A stretch of 64,000 nucleotides of DNA from Zafaria ginkgonis (GTDB taxonomy: Bacteria > Actinomycetota > Actinomycetes > Actinomycetales > Micrococcaceae), in assembly GCF_039540195.1 (NCBI RefSeq), contig NZ_BAABEO010000019.1:372001-436000 (forward strand), written 5' to 3'. Of this stretch, positions 31,882 to 40,428 are shown piece by piece. Position 1 is the stretch's first letter. Each line of letters starts with the position of its first letter. Both the position numbers and the translations under genes were made by a program. The notes beneath the pieces are model-generated. The model did not search any database and was not told the origin of the DNA. It saw only the letters and a program-made list of their open reading frames with translations.

Positions 31882-33225
31882 CTACGCCTCGCCGTCCAGC
31901 GGGACCGGAGTGTTCAGGGCGCCGTCGAGCACGGTCGGGTGGCCGCGGAAGAAGGTGGCGACCACCGCGCCGGGCAGTTCCAGGCCTCGGAACGGCGAGT
32001 TGCGGCCCTTGGTGGCCATCCGGGCCGGGTCCACCGTCCAGCGCGCGGCCGGGTCCACCAGCACCAGGTTCGCCGGTTCGCCGGCGGCCAGCGGGCCGCC
32101 CTGGTCCTCGAGCCGGCCGATGGTGGCCGGGACGGTGGAGGTGATGCGGGCGAAGTCGGCCCAGGTGATCAGGCCGGTCTCGATCATGGCGTGCTGGACC
32201 ACGGACAGGGCGGTCTCCAGCCCGGTCATGCCCATCGCCGCCTGTGCCCACTCGCATTCCTTGGACTCGCTCGGGTGCGGGGCGTGGTCGGTGCCGATGA
32301 CGTCGATGGTGCCGTCGGCCAGGGCCGCGCGCAACGCCATGACGTCCTCTTCGCGGCGCAGCGGCGGGTTGACCTTGTAGACCGGGTCGTAGGTGCGCAC
32401 CAGTTCGTCGGTGAGCAGCAGGTGGTGCGGGGTGACCTCCGCGGTGACCTGGATGCCGCGCTCCTTGGCCCAGCGGATGATCTCGACGCTGCCCTTGGTG
32501 GAGACGTGGCAGACGTGCAGGCGCGAACCGACGTGCTGGGCCAGCAGCACGTCGCGGGCGATGATGGACTCCTCCGCGACGGCGGGCCAGCCGGCCAGGC
32601 CGAGCACCGCGGAGACCTCGCCCTCGTTCATCTGGGCGCCCTCGGTGAGGCGCGGTTCCTGAGCGTGCTGGGCGATGACGCCGTCGAACGCCTTGACGTA
32701 CTCGAGCGCGCGGCGCATCAGCACGGGGTCGGACACGCAGATGCCGTCGTCGGAGAAGACGCGCACGCGGGCCCGGGAATCGGCCATGGCGCCGAGTTCG
32801 GACAGGCGTTCCCCACCCAGGCCGACGGTGACGGCGCCGACGGGGCGCACGTCGACCCAGCCGCTGCGCCGGCCCAGGCTCCAGACCTGCTCGACGACGC
32901 CGGCGGTGTCGGCGACGGGGTTGGAGTTGGCCATGGCGTGCACGGCGGTGAAGCCGCCCAGGGCAGCGGCGCGGGTGCCGGTCTCCACCGTCTCGGCGTC
33001 TTCGCGGCCGGGCTCGCGCAGGTGGGTGTGCAGGTCGACCAGGCCCGGCAGCGCGACCAGGCCGTCGGCCTCGATCACGGTGGCGGCGGCCGCGCGCGCG
33101 TCAGCGGCGGCGTCGGGTCCGACGGCGGCGATGCGGCCGTCGCTGAGAAGGAGGTCGGCGGTGGTTTCGGCGAGCAGGGAGGCGCCGCGAATCAGGTAGT
33201 CGCCGGTGGTGGGGGTGGTGGTCAT
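31882..33225 (-). CDS. pyrC: Dihydroorotase
   Basis: Zinc amidohydrolase cyclising carbamoyl aspartate to dihydroorotate. The 447-aa class I enzyme has metal ligands in VDLHTHLREPG (His 66, His 68) and the ligand-bearing segments HAQEPRLTEGAQMNEG and LHVCHVSTKGSVEIIRWAK. EVTPHHLLLTDE and the catalytic Asp in IDVIGTDHAPHPSESKECEW follow. The ATG at 33225 sits 14 bp after pyrB. The residue pattern favours the PyrC class active alone over an inactive PyrC' partner, since all ligands are present. Confidence 0.96.
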   Translation of the reverse strand: MTTTPTTGDYLIRGASLLAETTADLLLSDGRIAAVGPDAAADARAAAATVIEADGLVALPGLVDLHTHLREPGREDAETVETGTRAAALGGFTAVHAMANSNPVADTAGVVEQVWSLGRRSGWVDVRPVGAVTVGLGGERLSELGAMADSRARVRVFSDDGICVSDPVLMRRALEYVKAFDGVIAQHAQEPRLTEGAQMNEGEVSAVLGLAGWPAVAEESIIARDVLLAQHVGSRLHVCHVSTKGSVEIIRWAKERGIQVTAEVTPHHLLLTDELVRTYDPVYKVNPPLRREEDVMALRAALADGTIDVIGTDHAPHPSESKECEWAQAAMGMTGLETALSVVQHAMIETGLITWADFARITSTVPATIGRLEDQGGPLAAGEPANLVLVDPAARWTVDPARMATKGRNSPFRGLELPGAVVATFFRGHPTVLDGALNTPVPLDGEA

Positions 33226-33239
33226 GATCAGCCTTGGGT

Positions 33240-34217
33240 CTAGTTCGCGGTGCGCTGCTGGTCGCCGGACAGGAGGAGGTAGAGGACGGCCATGCGCACG
33301 GCGACGCCGTTGCTGACCTGGTCGAGGATGGCGGAGCGGGCCGAGTCGGCGGCGCCGGAGGAGATCTCCAGGCCCCGGTTCATCGGGCCGGGGTGCAGGA
33401 TGAGCGTGTTGGCCAGCCCGTGGGCGTCCAGCGCGTCCAGCCGGGCGTCGTCGAAGCCCCAGCGGCGCGAGTATTCGCGGGCGTTGGGGAAGAACGCGGC
33501 GTTCATGCGTTCGGCCTGGACGCGCAGCATCATCACGGCGTCGGGGCCGGCGGCCAGGGCGTCGTCGAGGTCGTAGTTGATGGTGCACGGCCAGCTGTCG
33601 GCGGCGACCGGCAGCAGGGTCGGCGGGGCCACCATGGTGACCTCGGCGCCGAGGGTGCGCAGCAGCCACAGGTTGGAGCGGGCCACGCGGGAGTGCAGGA
33701 TGTCCCCGACGATCGCGATCTTCATGCCGGCCAGGTCGGTGCCCAGCGAGCCGGTGCCGTTGGCCTTGGCCCAGTGGCGGCGCAGCGTGAACGCGTCCAG
33801 CAGCGCCTGGGTGGGGTGTTCGTGGGTGCCGTCGCCGGCGTTGACCACCGGGGCGTCGATCCAGTCGGTGGCGGCCAGCCGGGCCGGGGCGCCGGAGGCC
33901 CAGTGGCGGATGACGACGGCGTCGGCGCCGATTGCCTGCAGCGTCTGCGCGGTGTCCTTGAGGGACTCGCCCTTGGAAACGGAGGAGCCCTTGGCCGCGA
34001 AGTTGATGACGTCGGCGGAGAGCCGCTTGGCCGCGGCCTCGAAGGAGATGCGCGTGCGGGTGGAGTCCTCGAAGAACAGGTTCACCACGGTGCGCCCGCG
34101 CAGGGCGGGAAGCTTCTTGACCTCGCGGGTGCCGACCGCCGCCATCTCCTCGGCGATGTCCAGGATGCGGATCGCGTCGTCGCGGGACAGGTCAAGGGTG
34201 GAAAGTAGGTGCTTCAT
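33240..34217 (-). CDS. pyrB: Aspartate carbamoyltransferase catalytic subunit
   Basis: Condenses carbamoyl phosphate with aspartate. The 325-aa chain has the carbamoyl-phosphate site FEDSTRTR at residues 49-56, INFAAKGSSVSKGESLKDT and VVIRHWASGA, with GDGTHEHPTQALLDAFTL following. GDILHSRVARSN and HPGPMNRGLEIS complete the set. No pyrI regulatory subunit is present, as usual in Actinobacteria. It overlaps pyrR by 4 bp. Confidence 0.97.
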   Translation of the reverse strand: MKHLLSTLDLSRDDAIRILDIAEEMAAVGTREVKKLPALRGRTVVNLFFEDSTRTRISFEAAAKRLSADVINFAAKGSSVSKGESLKDTAQTLQAIGADAVVIRHWASGAPARLAATDWIDAPVVNAGDGTHEHPTQALLDAFTLRRHWAKANGTGSLGTDLAGMKIAIVGDILHSRVARSNLWLLRTLGAEVTMVAPPTLLPVAADSWPCTINYDLDDALAAGPDAVMMLRVQAERMNAAFFPNAREYSRRWGFDDARLDALDAHGLANTLILHPGPMNRGLEISSGAADSARSAILDQVSNGVAVRMAVLYLLLSGDQQRTAN

Positions 34218-34819
34218 GCCTGCCCTTCAATGGCTACTTCGTTCAGCGGCAGGCCGTTGGCTGTGTCGACCTCGCCGAGCCGCACGCGGACCTTTTCGCT
34301 GGTCGCGGTGGGCAGGTTCTTGCCGACGTGGTCGGCGCGGATGGGCAGCTCGCGGTGGCCGCGGTCGACGAGGACGGCCAGGCGGACGATGCGCGGGCGG
34401 CCGAGGTCGGCGATGGCGTCCAGGGCGGCGCGGATGGTGCGCCCGGAGTAGAGGACGTCGTCCACCAGCACCACGACCTTGCCGTCGATGCCGCCGGCGG
34501 GCAGGTTCGTCGGGGACGGGGTGCGGGCGGTGCTGTGGCGCAGGTCGTCCCGGTACATGGTGACGTCGAGCTGGCCGACGATCGCCGTGGGGTCGGTGCC
34601 CGGCTCGGCGGCCGCGATGCGCTGGGCGATGCGCTGGGCCAGGGGGAAGCCGCGGCGCGGGATGCCCAGCAGGACCAGGTCCTGCACGCCCTTGTTGGCT
34701 TCGATGATTTCGTGCGCGATGCGCGTAAGCGCGCGATCGATGTCGCCCCCGGACAGCACGGTCCGGGCGCTCTTCGGCTGTGATTCACTGGTTCGCTGGG
34801 TCGCGTCGCCGGTGTCCAT
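34214..34819 (-). CDS. pyrR: Bifunctional PyrR: pyr operon regulator / uracil phosphoribosyltransferase
   Basis: RNA-binding regulator of the pyrimidine operon with UPRTase activity in many species. The 201-aa protein has the PRPP-binding loop VVVLVDDVLYSGRTIRAALDA, LVLLGIPRRGFPLAQRIA and a basic surface segment typical of PyrR. It leads the operon, and its stop overlaps the pyrB start. The ATG is preceded by AAGGAGG. The upstream leader contains a stem-loop next to this Shine-Dalgarno, so feedback on translation of its own message is plausible. Confidence 0.95.
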   Translation of the reverse strand: MDTGDATQRTSESQPKSARTVLSGGDIDRALTRIAHEIIEANKGVQDLVLLGIPRRGFPLAQRIAQRIAAAEPGTDPTAIVGQLDVTMYRDDLRHSTARTPSPTNLPAGGIDGKVVVLVDDVLYSGRTIRAALDAIADLGRPRIVRLAVLVDRGHRELPIRADHVGKNLPTATSEKVRVRLGEVDTANGLPLNEVAIEGQA

Positions 34820-34882
34820 GGCCGCCTCCTTCCCCGCCTCACGGGACGGAATTTAAAGGTTGACTGCTCCCTAAGAAAACTA
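34820..34882 (-). promoter_or_regulatory. pyr operon promoter -10 and short leader
   Basis: On the minus strand an extended TGATAGTTT box (TAGTTT at 34882-34877) precedes a leader of about 50 nt. The leader can form CCC-GTGAGGC-GGG with flanking TTC/GAA pairs, placing the AAGGAGG Shine-Dalgarno against the stem base. No U-tracted terminator is present, so control would be at translation, as proposed for mycobacterial pyrR leaders. This is inference from layout. Confidence 0.45.
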
Positions 34883-35033
34883 TCACAGCGCCGCGGGCCC
34901 CCCGGCGGTGCCGCGTGAGCGATACCTCACAGGGTCCCGGCGGGTCCGTGCGTTTGCCGCATGTGCGATCCTTCGCTCGCGGGCAAGCCCCGCCCCGGCC
35001 CCCTCCCGCAAGCGGCCCGGCTGGGGACGCCGC

Positions 35034-35065
35034 AAAGGCCCGGTCCCCGCGAGGGGCCGGGCCTT
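35034..35065 (-). terminator. Terminator hairpin after nusB
   Basis: A stem of 9 plus 4 bp with a single bulged base (35035-35048 and 35053-35065) and a GCGA loop is followed on the minus strand by a short TTT. It lies about 30 bp beyond the nusB stop. Confidence 0.75.
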
Positions 35066-35097
35066 CGTGGCCGAACAGGGCCTTCGCGGCCGGGACG

Positions 35098-35511
35098 TCA
35101 GGCGAGCAGCGTGGGCTTGAGCTGCTGCAGCCGGCCCAGGAGGCCGTTGACGTACTCGGGCGAATCGTCCGTGGAGAGGACCTTCGCCAGCTCGACGGCC
35201 TCGGACACGGCCACGCCGTCCGGGACGTCGTCGTTGAAAAGCAGCTCCCAGGCGCCGATGCGCAGCACGGTGCGGTCCACCGCCGGCATGCGCTCCAGCG
35301 TCCAGCCCCGGGCGTAGGTGCCGAGGATCTCGTCGATCCGGTCCAGATGGGACATCACGCCCTCGACCAGGACCACCGTGTACTCGTTGATGATCTGGTC
35401 GGTCGCCTCGCGGCGCAGGCGCAGCACCTCAAGCGGGGAAACGTCCCGCTGCTCGGCTTCGAACAGGATGTCCAGGGCCCGGCGGCGGGCCTTGGTGCGG
35501 GCACTGCTCAC
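35098..35511 (-). CDS. nusB: Transcription antitermination factor NusB
   Basis: Binds boxA RNA with S10 during rRNA transcription. The 137-aa protein has RTKARRRALDILFEAEQRDVSP at residues 4-25, the helical EYTVVLVEGVMSHLDRIDE, and the conserved LERMPAVDRTVLRIGAWELLF and VAVSEAVELAKVLSTDDSPEYVNGLLG. The GTG at 35511 overlaps the efp stop by one base (TAGTG), so translation is coupled. It is the last gene of the alaS-to-nusB chain. Confidence 0.97.
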   Translation of the reverse strand: MSSARTKARRRALDILFEAEQRDVSPLEVLRLRREATDQIINEYTVVLVEGVMSHLDRIDEILGTYARGWTLERMPAVDRTVLRIGAWELLFNDDVPDGVAVSEAVELAKVLSTDDSPEYVNGLLGRLQQLKPTLLA

Positions 35512-36071
35512 TAGCTGACACGCCCCAGGTAGTCGCCGGTGCGGGTGTCGACCTTGACCTTGGTGTTCTGCTCGACGAACAGCGGCACCTGGATCTCGTA
35601 GCCGGTCTCCAGCGTGGCCGGCTTGGTGCCGGCGGAGGAGCGGTCGCCCTGCAGGCCCGGCTCGGTGTAGGTGATCTCCAGGACCACCGACGGCGGCAGT
35701 TCGATGTACAGCGGGGAGCCCTCGTACATCGCGATGACGGCGGTCTGGTTCTCCAGCATGAAGTTCTTGGCGTCGCCGACGGTCTCGGCCGGCACGTGAA
35801 TCTGGTCGTAGTCGCTGGTGTCCATGAAGACGTAGTCGGTGCCGTCCTGGTACAGGTACTGGTAGTCGCGGCGGTCGACCGTGGCGGTCTCGATCTTCAG
35901 GCCGGCGTTGAACGTCTTGTCGACGACCTTGCCGGACATCACGTTGCGCATCTTGGTGCGGACGAACGCGCCGCCCTTGCCCGGCTTGACGTGCTGGAAC
36001 TCGATGATGTTCCACAGCTGGCCCTCGAGCTTGAGGATCGTTCCGTTCTTGATGTCGTTGGTCGTCGCCAC
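35511..36071 (-). CDS. efp: Translation elongation factor P
   Basis: Relieves ribosome stalling at polyproline. The 186-aa protein shows the KOW-like domain I (NDIKNGTILKLEGQLWNIIEFQHVKPGKGGAFVRTKMRN) and OB domains II and III, ending GDYLGRVS. The conserved loop Lys is residue 32 in PGKGG. No epmA or epmB is present; actinobacterial EF-P is reported to work without Lys modification. The GTG start follows AGGGAGAG. The -10 box TAGACT overlaps the stop codon of the upstream TPR gene, giving efp-nusB its own promoter. Pro-rich tails occur in several proteins here (MltG, DegV, DUF349). Confidence 0.97.
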   Translation of the reverse strand: MATTNDIKNGTILKLEGQLWNIIEFQHVKPGKGGAFVRTKMRNVMSGKVVDKTFNAGLKIETATVDRRDYQYLYQDGTDYVFMDTSDYDQIHVPAETVGDAKNFMLENQTAVIAMYEGSPLYIELPPSVVLEITYTEPGLQGDRSSAGTKPATLETGYEIQVPLFVEQNTKVKVDTRTGDYLGRVS

Positions 36072-36157
36072 GTGCACTCTCCCTGTATTCGCCGCGCTCC
36101 GTCCGAAGGCGGAACCTTGCGCCGGGTGGGGCGCAGGCGTGTTTGTCAAAAATCCAG

Positions 36158-36163
36158 AGTCTA
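36158..36163 (-). promoter_or_regulatory. efp -10 box (TAGACT) overlapping a stop codon
   Basis: The hexamer TAGACT (minus strand) begins with the TAG stop of the upstream TPR gene and gives a predicted leader of about 80 nt before the efp GTG. A neighbouring TAGAAT could serve instead. Confidence 0.65.
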
Positions 36164-36667
36164 TTCTACCCCACGGCCGGCGCGGGCCTCTGCGGCGGCC
36201 AGTGCCCGGCGGCTGGAATCGATCAGCCGCTCCGGTTCCCCCGCCGCCTCGCGCAGGGCCAGGGCGGCCCGGAAGCGGGTGGAGGCGGCGAGGAAGTCGC
36301 CGGTGGCGAAGTACATGGTGCCCAGGTTCTGCTCGATCACGGCCTCGTGCTCGGTGCCCGCGCACTCGTCCACCATGGCCCGCAGCCAGTGCAGCGCGCG
36401 CTCGGGGTTGCCGCTGACCCGCAGCACCTGCATGTCCAGGATCTTCAGGGCGAAGTTCTTCGGCTCGGCCAGGCGGGCCTCGGCGAGCAGATCGGCTGCG
36501 CCGACGGCGTCGCCGCGAGCCAGCAGCACCACGATCCGGCTTTCGGTGTCGCCCCCGGCCAGGGTGGCCTCGGCCGCCGCCTCGTCGACGATCACCGGAA
36601 GCATCGTCTCCGGGTCGACGCCGACGCCGGCGACGGCGGATTCGATCCACTCGCCGGGGGCGCTCAT
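36161..36667 (-). CDS. TPR-like helical repeat protein
   Basis: A 168-aa soluble, Ala/Leu/Glu-rich protein of unknown function. Helical pairs resembling tetratricopeptide repeats cover about residues 50-155: ARGDAVGAADLLAEARLAEP, SGNPERALHWLRAMVDE and IEQNLGTMYFATGDFLAASTRFRAAL, with the Gly/Ala/Tyr/Ala spacing of TPR motifs. There is no signal peptide or membrane segment. It overlaps the end of aroB by 4 bp (ATGA), so it is made together with the shikimate enzymes, probably as a scaffold or interaction partner, which is inference. Confidence 0.7.
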   Translation of the reverse strand: MSAPGEWIESAVAGVGVDPETMLPVIVDEAAAEATLAGGDTESRIVVLLARGDAVGAADLLAEARLAEPKNFALKILDMQVLRVSGNPERALHWLRAMVDECAGTEHEAVIEQNLGTMYFATGDFLAASTRFRAALALREAAGEPERLIDSSRRALAAAEARAGRGVE

Positions 36668-37755
36668 TCCGCGATTTCCTGGTAGGCGGCGAAGAGCAGG
36701 GAGGTGTCGGGGACCTCGAGGATCCCCGGCTTGGCCAGGTCGTCAAGGACCACGAAGCGCAGCAGGTCGCCGCGGGACTTCTTGTCCCGGCGCATGCCGT
36801 CCAGCAGGGCGGCCCAGCGGTCGCGGCGGTAGCTGGTGGGCAGCCCCAGCAGGGTCAGGATCTCCTTGTGGCGGTCCGCCACCTCGTCCGAAAGGCGTCC
36901 GACCGAACGGGCCAGCTCCGCGGCGAAAACCAGGCCGATCGACACCGCGGCCCCGTGCCGCATCTGGTAGCGCTCGGCCAGCTCGATCGCGTGTCCCAGG
37001 GTGTGCCCGTAGTTGAGGAACTCGCGCCGGCCCGATTCGCGCAGGTCGGTGGAGACCACCTCGGCCTTGACCCGGATGGAGCGCTCGATGATCTCGCGCA
37101 GCTCCTCGGTGCCGGCGGTGGTGGACGCCTCGGGGTTGCGTTCGATGAGGGAGAGGATTTCCGGGTCGGCGATGAACCCGCACTTGACGGATTCGGCCAG
37201 GCCGGTGACCAGTTCGTTGCGCGGCAGCGTCTGCAGCGCGTCCAGGTCCACCAGCACGCCCGCGGGCGGGTGGAATGCGCCGACCAGGTTCTTGCCCTCG
37301 GCCGTGTTGATGCCGGTCTTGCCGCCCACGGAGGCGTCGACCATGCCCAGCAGGCTGGTGGGGATGTGGACGACCTTGACCCCGCGCAGCCACGTGGCGG
37401 CCACGAAGCCGGCGACGTCGGTGACGGCGCCGCCGCCGACCGCGACGACGGCGTCGGAACGGGTGAAGTCGTTCTGCCCCAGCACCTGCCAGCAGAACGC
37501 GGCGACCTGGATGTGCTTGCCCTCCTCGGCGTCGGGAATCTCGGCGGTGAACGCCTGGATCCCCGCGGCGTCCAGGTCGGCCTTCACGGCGTCGCCGGTG
37601 GTGCGCAGGGCGCGCGGGTGGATGACCAGGACCTTGCGGACGCGTTCGCCGAGCATGCCCGGGAGCAGTCCGAGCAGCCCGTGGCCCACGACGACGTCGT
37701 AGTTCTCCGCGGGCGTGGAGCCCGTGACGGAAATCGTGGTGGCCTGGGTGTTCAT
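36664..37755 (-). CDS. aroB: 3-dehydroquinate synthase
   Basis: Second step of the shikimate pathway, NAD- and Zn-dependent. The 363-aa protein has VAVGGGAVTDVAGFVAATWLRGV, HIPTSLLGMVDASVGGKTGIN and KNLVGAFHPPAGVLVD, then the zinc-ligand segments SVKCGFIADPE and LNYGHTLGHAIE. The start at 37755 overlaps aroK by 4 bp. The aroE-aroC-aroK-aroB order is the standard actinobacterial aro cluster. Confidence 0.97.
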   Translation of the reverse strand: MNTQATTISVTGSTPAENYDVVVGHGLLGLLPGMLGERVRKVLVIHPRALRTTGDAVKADLDAAGIQAFTAEIPDAEEGKHIQVAAFCWQVLGQNDFTRSDAVVAVGGGAVTDVAGFVAATWLRGVKVVHIPTSLLGMVDASVGGKTGINTAEGKNLVGAFHPPAGVLVDLDALQTLPRNELVTGLAESVKCGFIADPEILSLIERNPEASTTAGTEELREIIERSIRVKAEVVSTDLRESGRREFLNYGHTLGHAIELAERYQMRHGAAVSIGLVFAAELARSVGRLSDEVADRHKEILTLLGLPTSYRRDRWAALLDGMRRDKKSRGDLLRFVVLDDLAKPGILEVPDTSLLFAAYQEIAE

Positions 37756-38327
37756 CTGGGGTCCCTCCGTGCAGGGTCGGTAAGTGCGGGGTCGGTAAGC
37801 GCGGCATCGGTACGACGCCGGTACGCGTCGACGATTGCCTGCGCCAGTTCCGCGGGGGTGGCCCCGCGGGTGTCGATGGTCAGCTGCGCGCAGTCGCGGT
37901 AGAGCGGCTCGCGGACGGCGAAGATGTCGGTCCAGCGCTGGAGCGCGTCGGTGCCGGCATCCAGCAGCGGCCGCCCGGTGGCGGTGCGCACGCGCGGGGC
38001 GACGGTCTCGAGGTCGGTGAGCAGGTAGACGGTGAACCGTCCGGCCAGCAGGGCCCGGTTGGCCGGATCGAGCACCGCTCCCCCGCCGGTCGCCACCACG
38101 GTGGGGCCGGCGTCGGCCTGCTCGGCCGCGGCCGCCAGGGCCGCGGACTCGAGCCGGCGGAATCCTGCCTCGCCCTGTTCGGCGAAGATCCCGGCGATCG
38201 GCCCCGCGCCCTGGACGACCTTTTCGTCGGTGTCGACGAATCCGGCCTCCAGCAGCGCGGCCACGGCGCGGCCGACGATCGTCTTGCCCGAGGCCATCGG
38301 GCCGACCAGGAAAATTCCCGGCCGCAT
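37752..38327 (-). CDS. aroK: Shikimate kinase
   Basis: Phosphorylates shikimate with ATP. The 191-aa protein has the P-loop GPMASGKT at residues 9-16, the shikimate-binding DTDEKVVQ (33-40), FRRLE (56-60) and VVATGGGAVLDP segments, and the LID REPLYRDCA. The C-terminal 15 residues are a repetitive ALTDPALTDPARR tail encoded by a short direct DNA repeat near 37,775-37,805. It overlaps aroC by one base and aroB by 4 bp. Confidence 0.96.
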   Translation of the reverse strand: MRPGIFLVGPMASGKTIVGRAVAALLEAGFVDTDEKVVQGAGPIAGIFAEQGEAGFRRLESAALAAAAEQADAGPTVVATGGGAVLDPANRALLAGRFTVYLLTDLETVAPRVRTATGRPLLDAGTDALQRWTDIFAVREPLYRDCAQLTIDTRGATPAELAQAIVDAYRRRTDAALTDPALTDPARRDPR

Positions 38328-39526
38328 CAGGAGCGGACCGAGCCCAGCGCCTCAGGGATGCTGTCGACGTAGGCGCGCAGGTTGCGGCGGACCTCGTCGA
38401 CCGAGTCGCCGCCGAACTTCTCCAGCACGGCCTGGGCCAGCACGAGCGCCACCATGGCCTCGGCGACCACGCCGGCGGCCGGAACCGCGCAGACGTCCGA
38501 ACGCTGGTGGTGGGCCTTGGCGTCTTCCCCGCTGGCCACGTCGATGGTGCGCAGGGCGCGCGGGACGGTGGCGATCGGCTTCATGGCCGCGCGGACGCGC
38601 AGCACGTCGCCGATGCTCATGCCGCCCTCGATGCCGCCGGCGCGGTTGGACACGCGTTCGATCACGCCGTCCTCGGCGCGGACGATCTCGTCGTGGGCGG
38701 CCGAGCCGCGGCGGGTGGCGGTCAGGAAGCCGTCCCCGACCTCGACGCCCTTGATCGCCTGGATGCCCATCAGGGCGGCGGCCAGGCGCGCGTCGAGGCG
38801 GCGGTCCCAGTGCACGTAGGAGCCCAGTCCCGGCGGCAGGTTGTAGGCGAGGACCTCGACGACGCCACCGAGGGTCTCCCCCTCCTTGTGGGCGGCGTCG
38901 ACCTCCGCGACCATCGCCTGGGTGGTTTCGGCGTCGAAGCAGCGCAGCGGATCGCTGTCGAGGGCAACGACGTCGGCCGGGCGGGGCAGGGCCGAGCCTT
39001 CCGGGGCGGCGACGGTGCCGACTGCGACGGTGTGGCTGACCAGGCGGATGTCCAGGGCCGCAAGGAACTTGGCGGCGACGGTGCCCAGGGCGACGCGGGC
39101 CGCGGTTTCACGGGCGCTGGCGCGCTCCAGGACCGGGCGGGCGTCGTCGAAGCCGTACTTCTGCATGCCCGTGAAGTCGGCGTGGCCGGGGCGCGGGCGG
39201 GTGAGCGGGGCGTTGCGGGCCAGGTCCTCGAGCAGCTCGGGGTCCACCGGGTCCGCGTTCATGACCTGCTCCCACTTGGGCCATTCGGTATTGCCGACCT
39301 CGATGGCAACGGGGCCGCCCTGGGTCAGCCCGTGGCGGACGCCACCGAGGAACCGGACCTCGTCCTGCTCGAACTTCATGCGGGCTCCGCGCCCGTAGCC
39401 CAGCCGGCGGCGGGCCAGCGCATCACGCACGTCCTGCGAGCTCAGTTCGACGCCCGCGGGCATTCCTTCGACGATTCCAACCAGTGCGGGCCCATGTGAT
39501 TCGCCCGCGGTCAACCAACGCAACAT
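38327..39526 (-). CDS. aroC: Chorismate synthase
   Basis: Final shared step of aromatic synthesis, FMN-dependent. The 399-aa protein begins LRWLTAGESHGPALVGIVEGMPAG (signature 1) and continues with RRLGYGRGARM, TRPRPGHADFTGMQKYG (signature 2) and SAHDEI-like loops, then AKAHHQRSDVCAVPAAGVVAEAM (signature 3). ATG 39526 was preferred to the ATG nine bases upstream because GGAGGG lies between them. The gap from aroE is 26 bp; a one-base overlap joins it to aroK. Confidence 0.97.
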   Translation of the reverse strand: MLRWLTAGESHGPALVGIVEGMPAGVELSSQDVRDALARRRLGYGRGARMKFEQDEVRFLGGVRHGLTQGGPVAIEVGNTEWPKWEQVMNADPVDPELLEDLARNAPLTRPRPGHADFTGMQKYGFDDARPVLERASARETAARVALGTVAAKFLAALDIRLVSHTVAVGTVAAPEGSALPRPADVVALDSDPLRCFDAETTQAMVAEVDAAHKEGETLGGVVEVLAYNLPPGLGSYVHWDRRLDARLAAALMGIQAIKGVEVGDGFLTATRRGSAAHDEIVRAEDGVIERVSNRAGGIEGGMSIGDVLRVRAAMKPIATVPRALRTIDVASGEDAKAHHQRSDVCAVPAAGVVAEAMVALVLAQAVLEKFGGDSVDEVRRNLRAYVDSIPEALGSVRS

Positions 39527-39552
39527 GCCCTCCATACTGCCACGGACCGGCT

Positions 39553-40428
39553 CTACGATGCGGGGCAGGGCAGGTCCACTGCGTCACACATCACGTTTGT
39601 GACACGTTCCCAGTCGGCGTCCGCGGCGCCGGTGAACAGGCGCACCTGGTCCACGGCCTGGTGCACCAGCATGGACAGGCCGCTGACGACCCGCCCGCCG
39701 GCCGCCTCCCAGGCGCCGGCGAGGACGCTGGGCCAGGGGTCGTACGCGACGTCCAGCAGCGGGGTGCCCGCGGGCACGGTGGACACGCGCAGCGCCTCGG
39801 CCAGGCCGTCGGCGGCGTGCGGGGGCAGCGTGGACACCACGGCCCCGTACTCCCCCAGCCGCTGGCCGGCCTCCCCCGCGGAGACCGCCCGGCCTTCGAT
39901 GCCCAGGGCCGCGGCCAGGGCCAGGACCCCCGCCGCGCGGGACGGGGTCCGCACCACGTAGTCGATGGACGCGGCACCCAGTTGCGCCAGGGCCTCGGTG
40001 GCGGCCGCCGCGGTGCCGCCGGCGCCGAGGACCGCGGCCCGGGAAAGCCGGCTGGTCCCGGCGTCGTGCAGCGCGCGCACGATCCCCGCGACGTCGGTGT
40101 TCTCCCCGTGCAGGCGCACCCGCCCGGCGTCATCCCGGGAAACCACCACGGTGTTCAGCACGCCGAGCCGGGCCACCCGGTCGGAGACGGTGTCCATGAG
40201 CGGGACCATCACGTGCTTGAAGGGCATGGTGAACGAGCCTCCGCGCCAGCCCGGCTCGCTGCGCAACATCGCCGCGATCCGCGGCGCGTCCGCCTCCCCG
40301 CCCTCGATGGCCGTGTAGGCGATGTCGAGGCCGAGCAGGTCGTAGGCGGCGCGGTGCAGGACGGGCGAGCGGCTGTGGCCGATCGGAGAGCCGAAGACCG
40401 CGGCCCGTCCCTGCGCTGGGGCGCTCAC
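39553..40428 (-). CDS. aroE: Shikimate dehydrogenase
   Basis: NADP-dependent reduction of 3-dehydroshikimate. The 291-aa protein has the substrate-binding GSPIGHSRSPVLHRAAY (residues 13-29), FTMPFKHVMVPLMD with the catalytic Lys, LHGENTD, and the nucleotide loop AVLGAGGTAAAATEALAQLG. SMLVHQAVDQVRLFTG near the C-terminus is typical. The GTG at 40428 overlaps the mltG stop (GTGA), and the SPIGHS motif near its N-terminus supports this start over an upstream ATG. Confidence 0.95.
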   Translation of the reverse strand: MSAPAQGRAAVFGSPIGHSRSPVLHRAAYDLLGLDIAYTAIEGGEADAPRIAAMLRSEPGWRGGSFTMPFKHVMVPLMDTVSDRVARLGVLNTVVVSRDDAGRVRLHGENTDVAGIVRALHDAGTSRLSRAAVLGAGGTAAAATEALAQLGAASIDYVVRTPSRAAGVLALAAALGIEGRAVSAGEAGQRLGEYGAVVSTLPPHAADGLAEALRVSTVPAGTPLLDVAYDPWPSVLAGAWEAAGGRVVSGLSMLVHQAVDQVRLFTGAADADWERVTNVMCDAVDLPCPAS

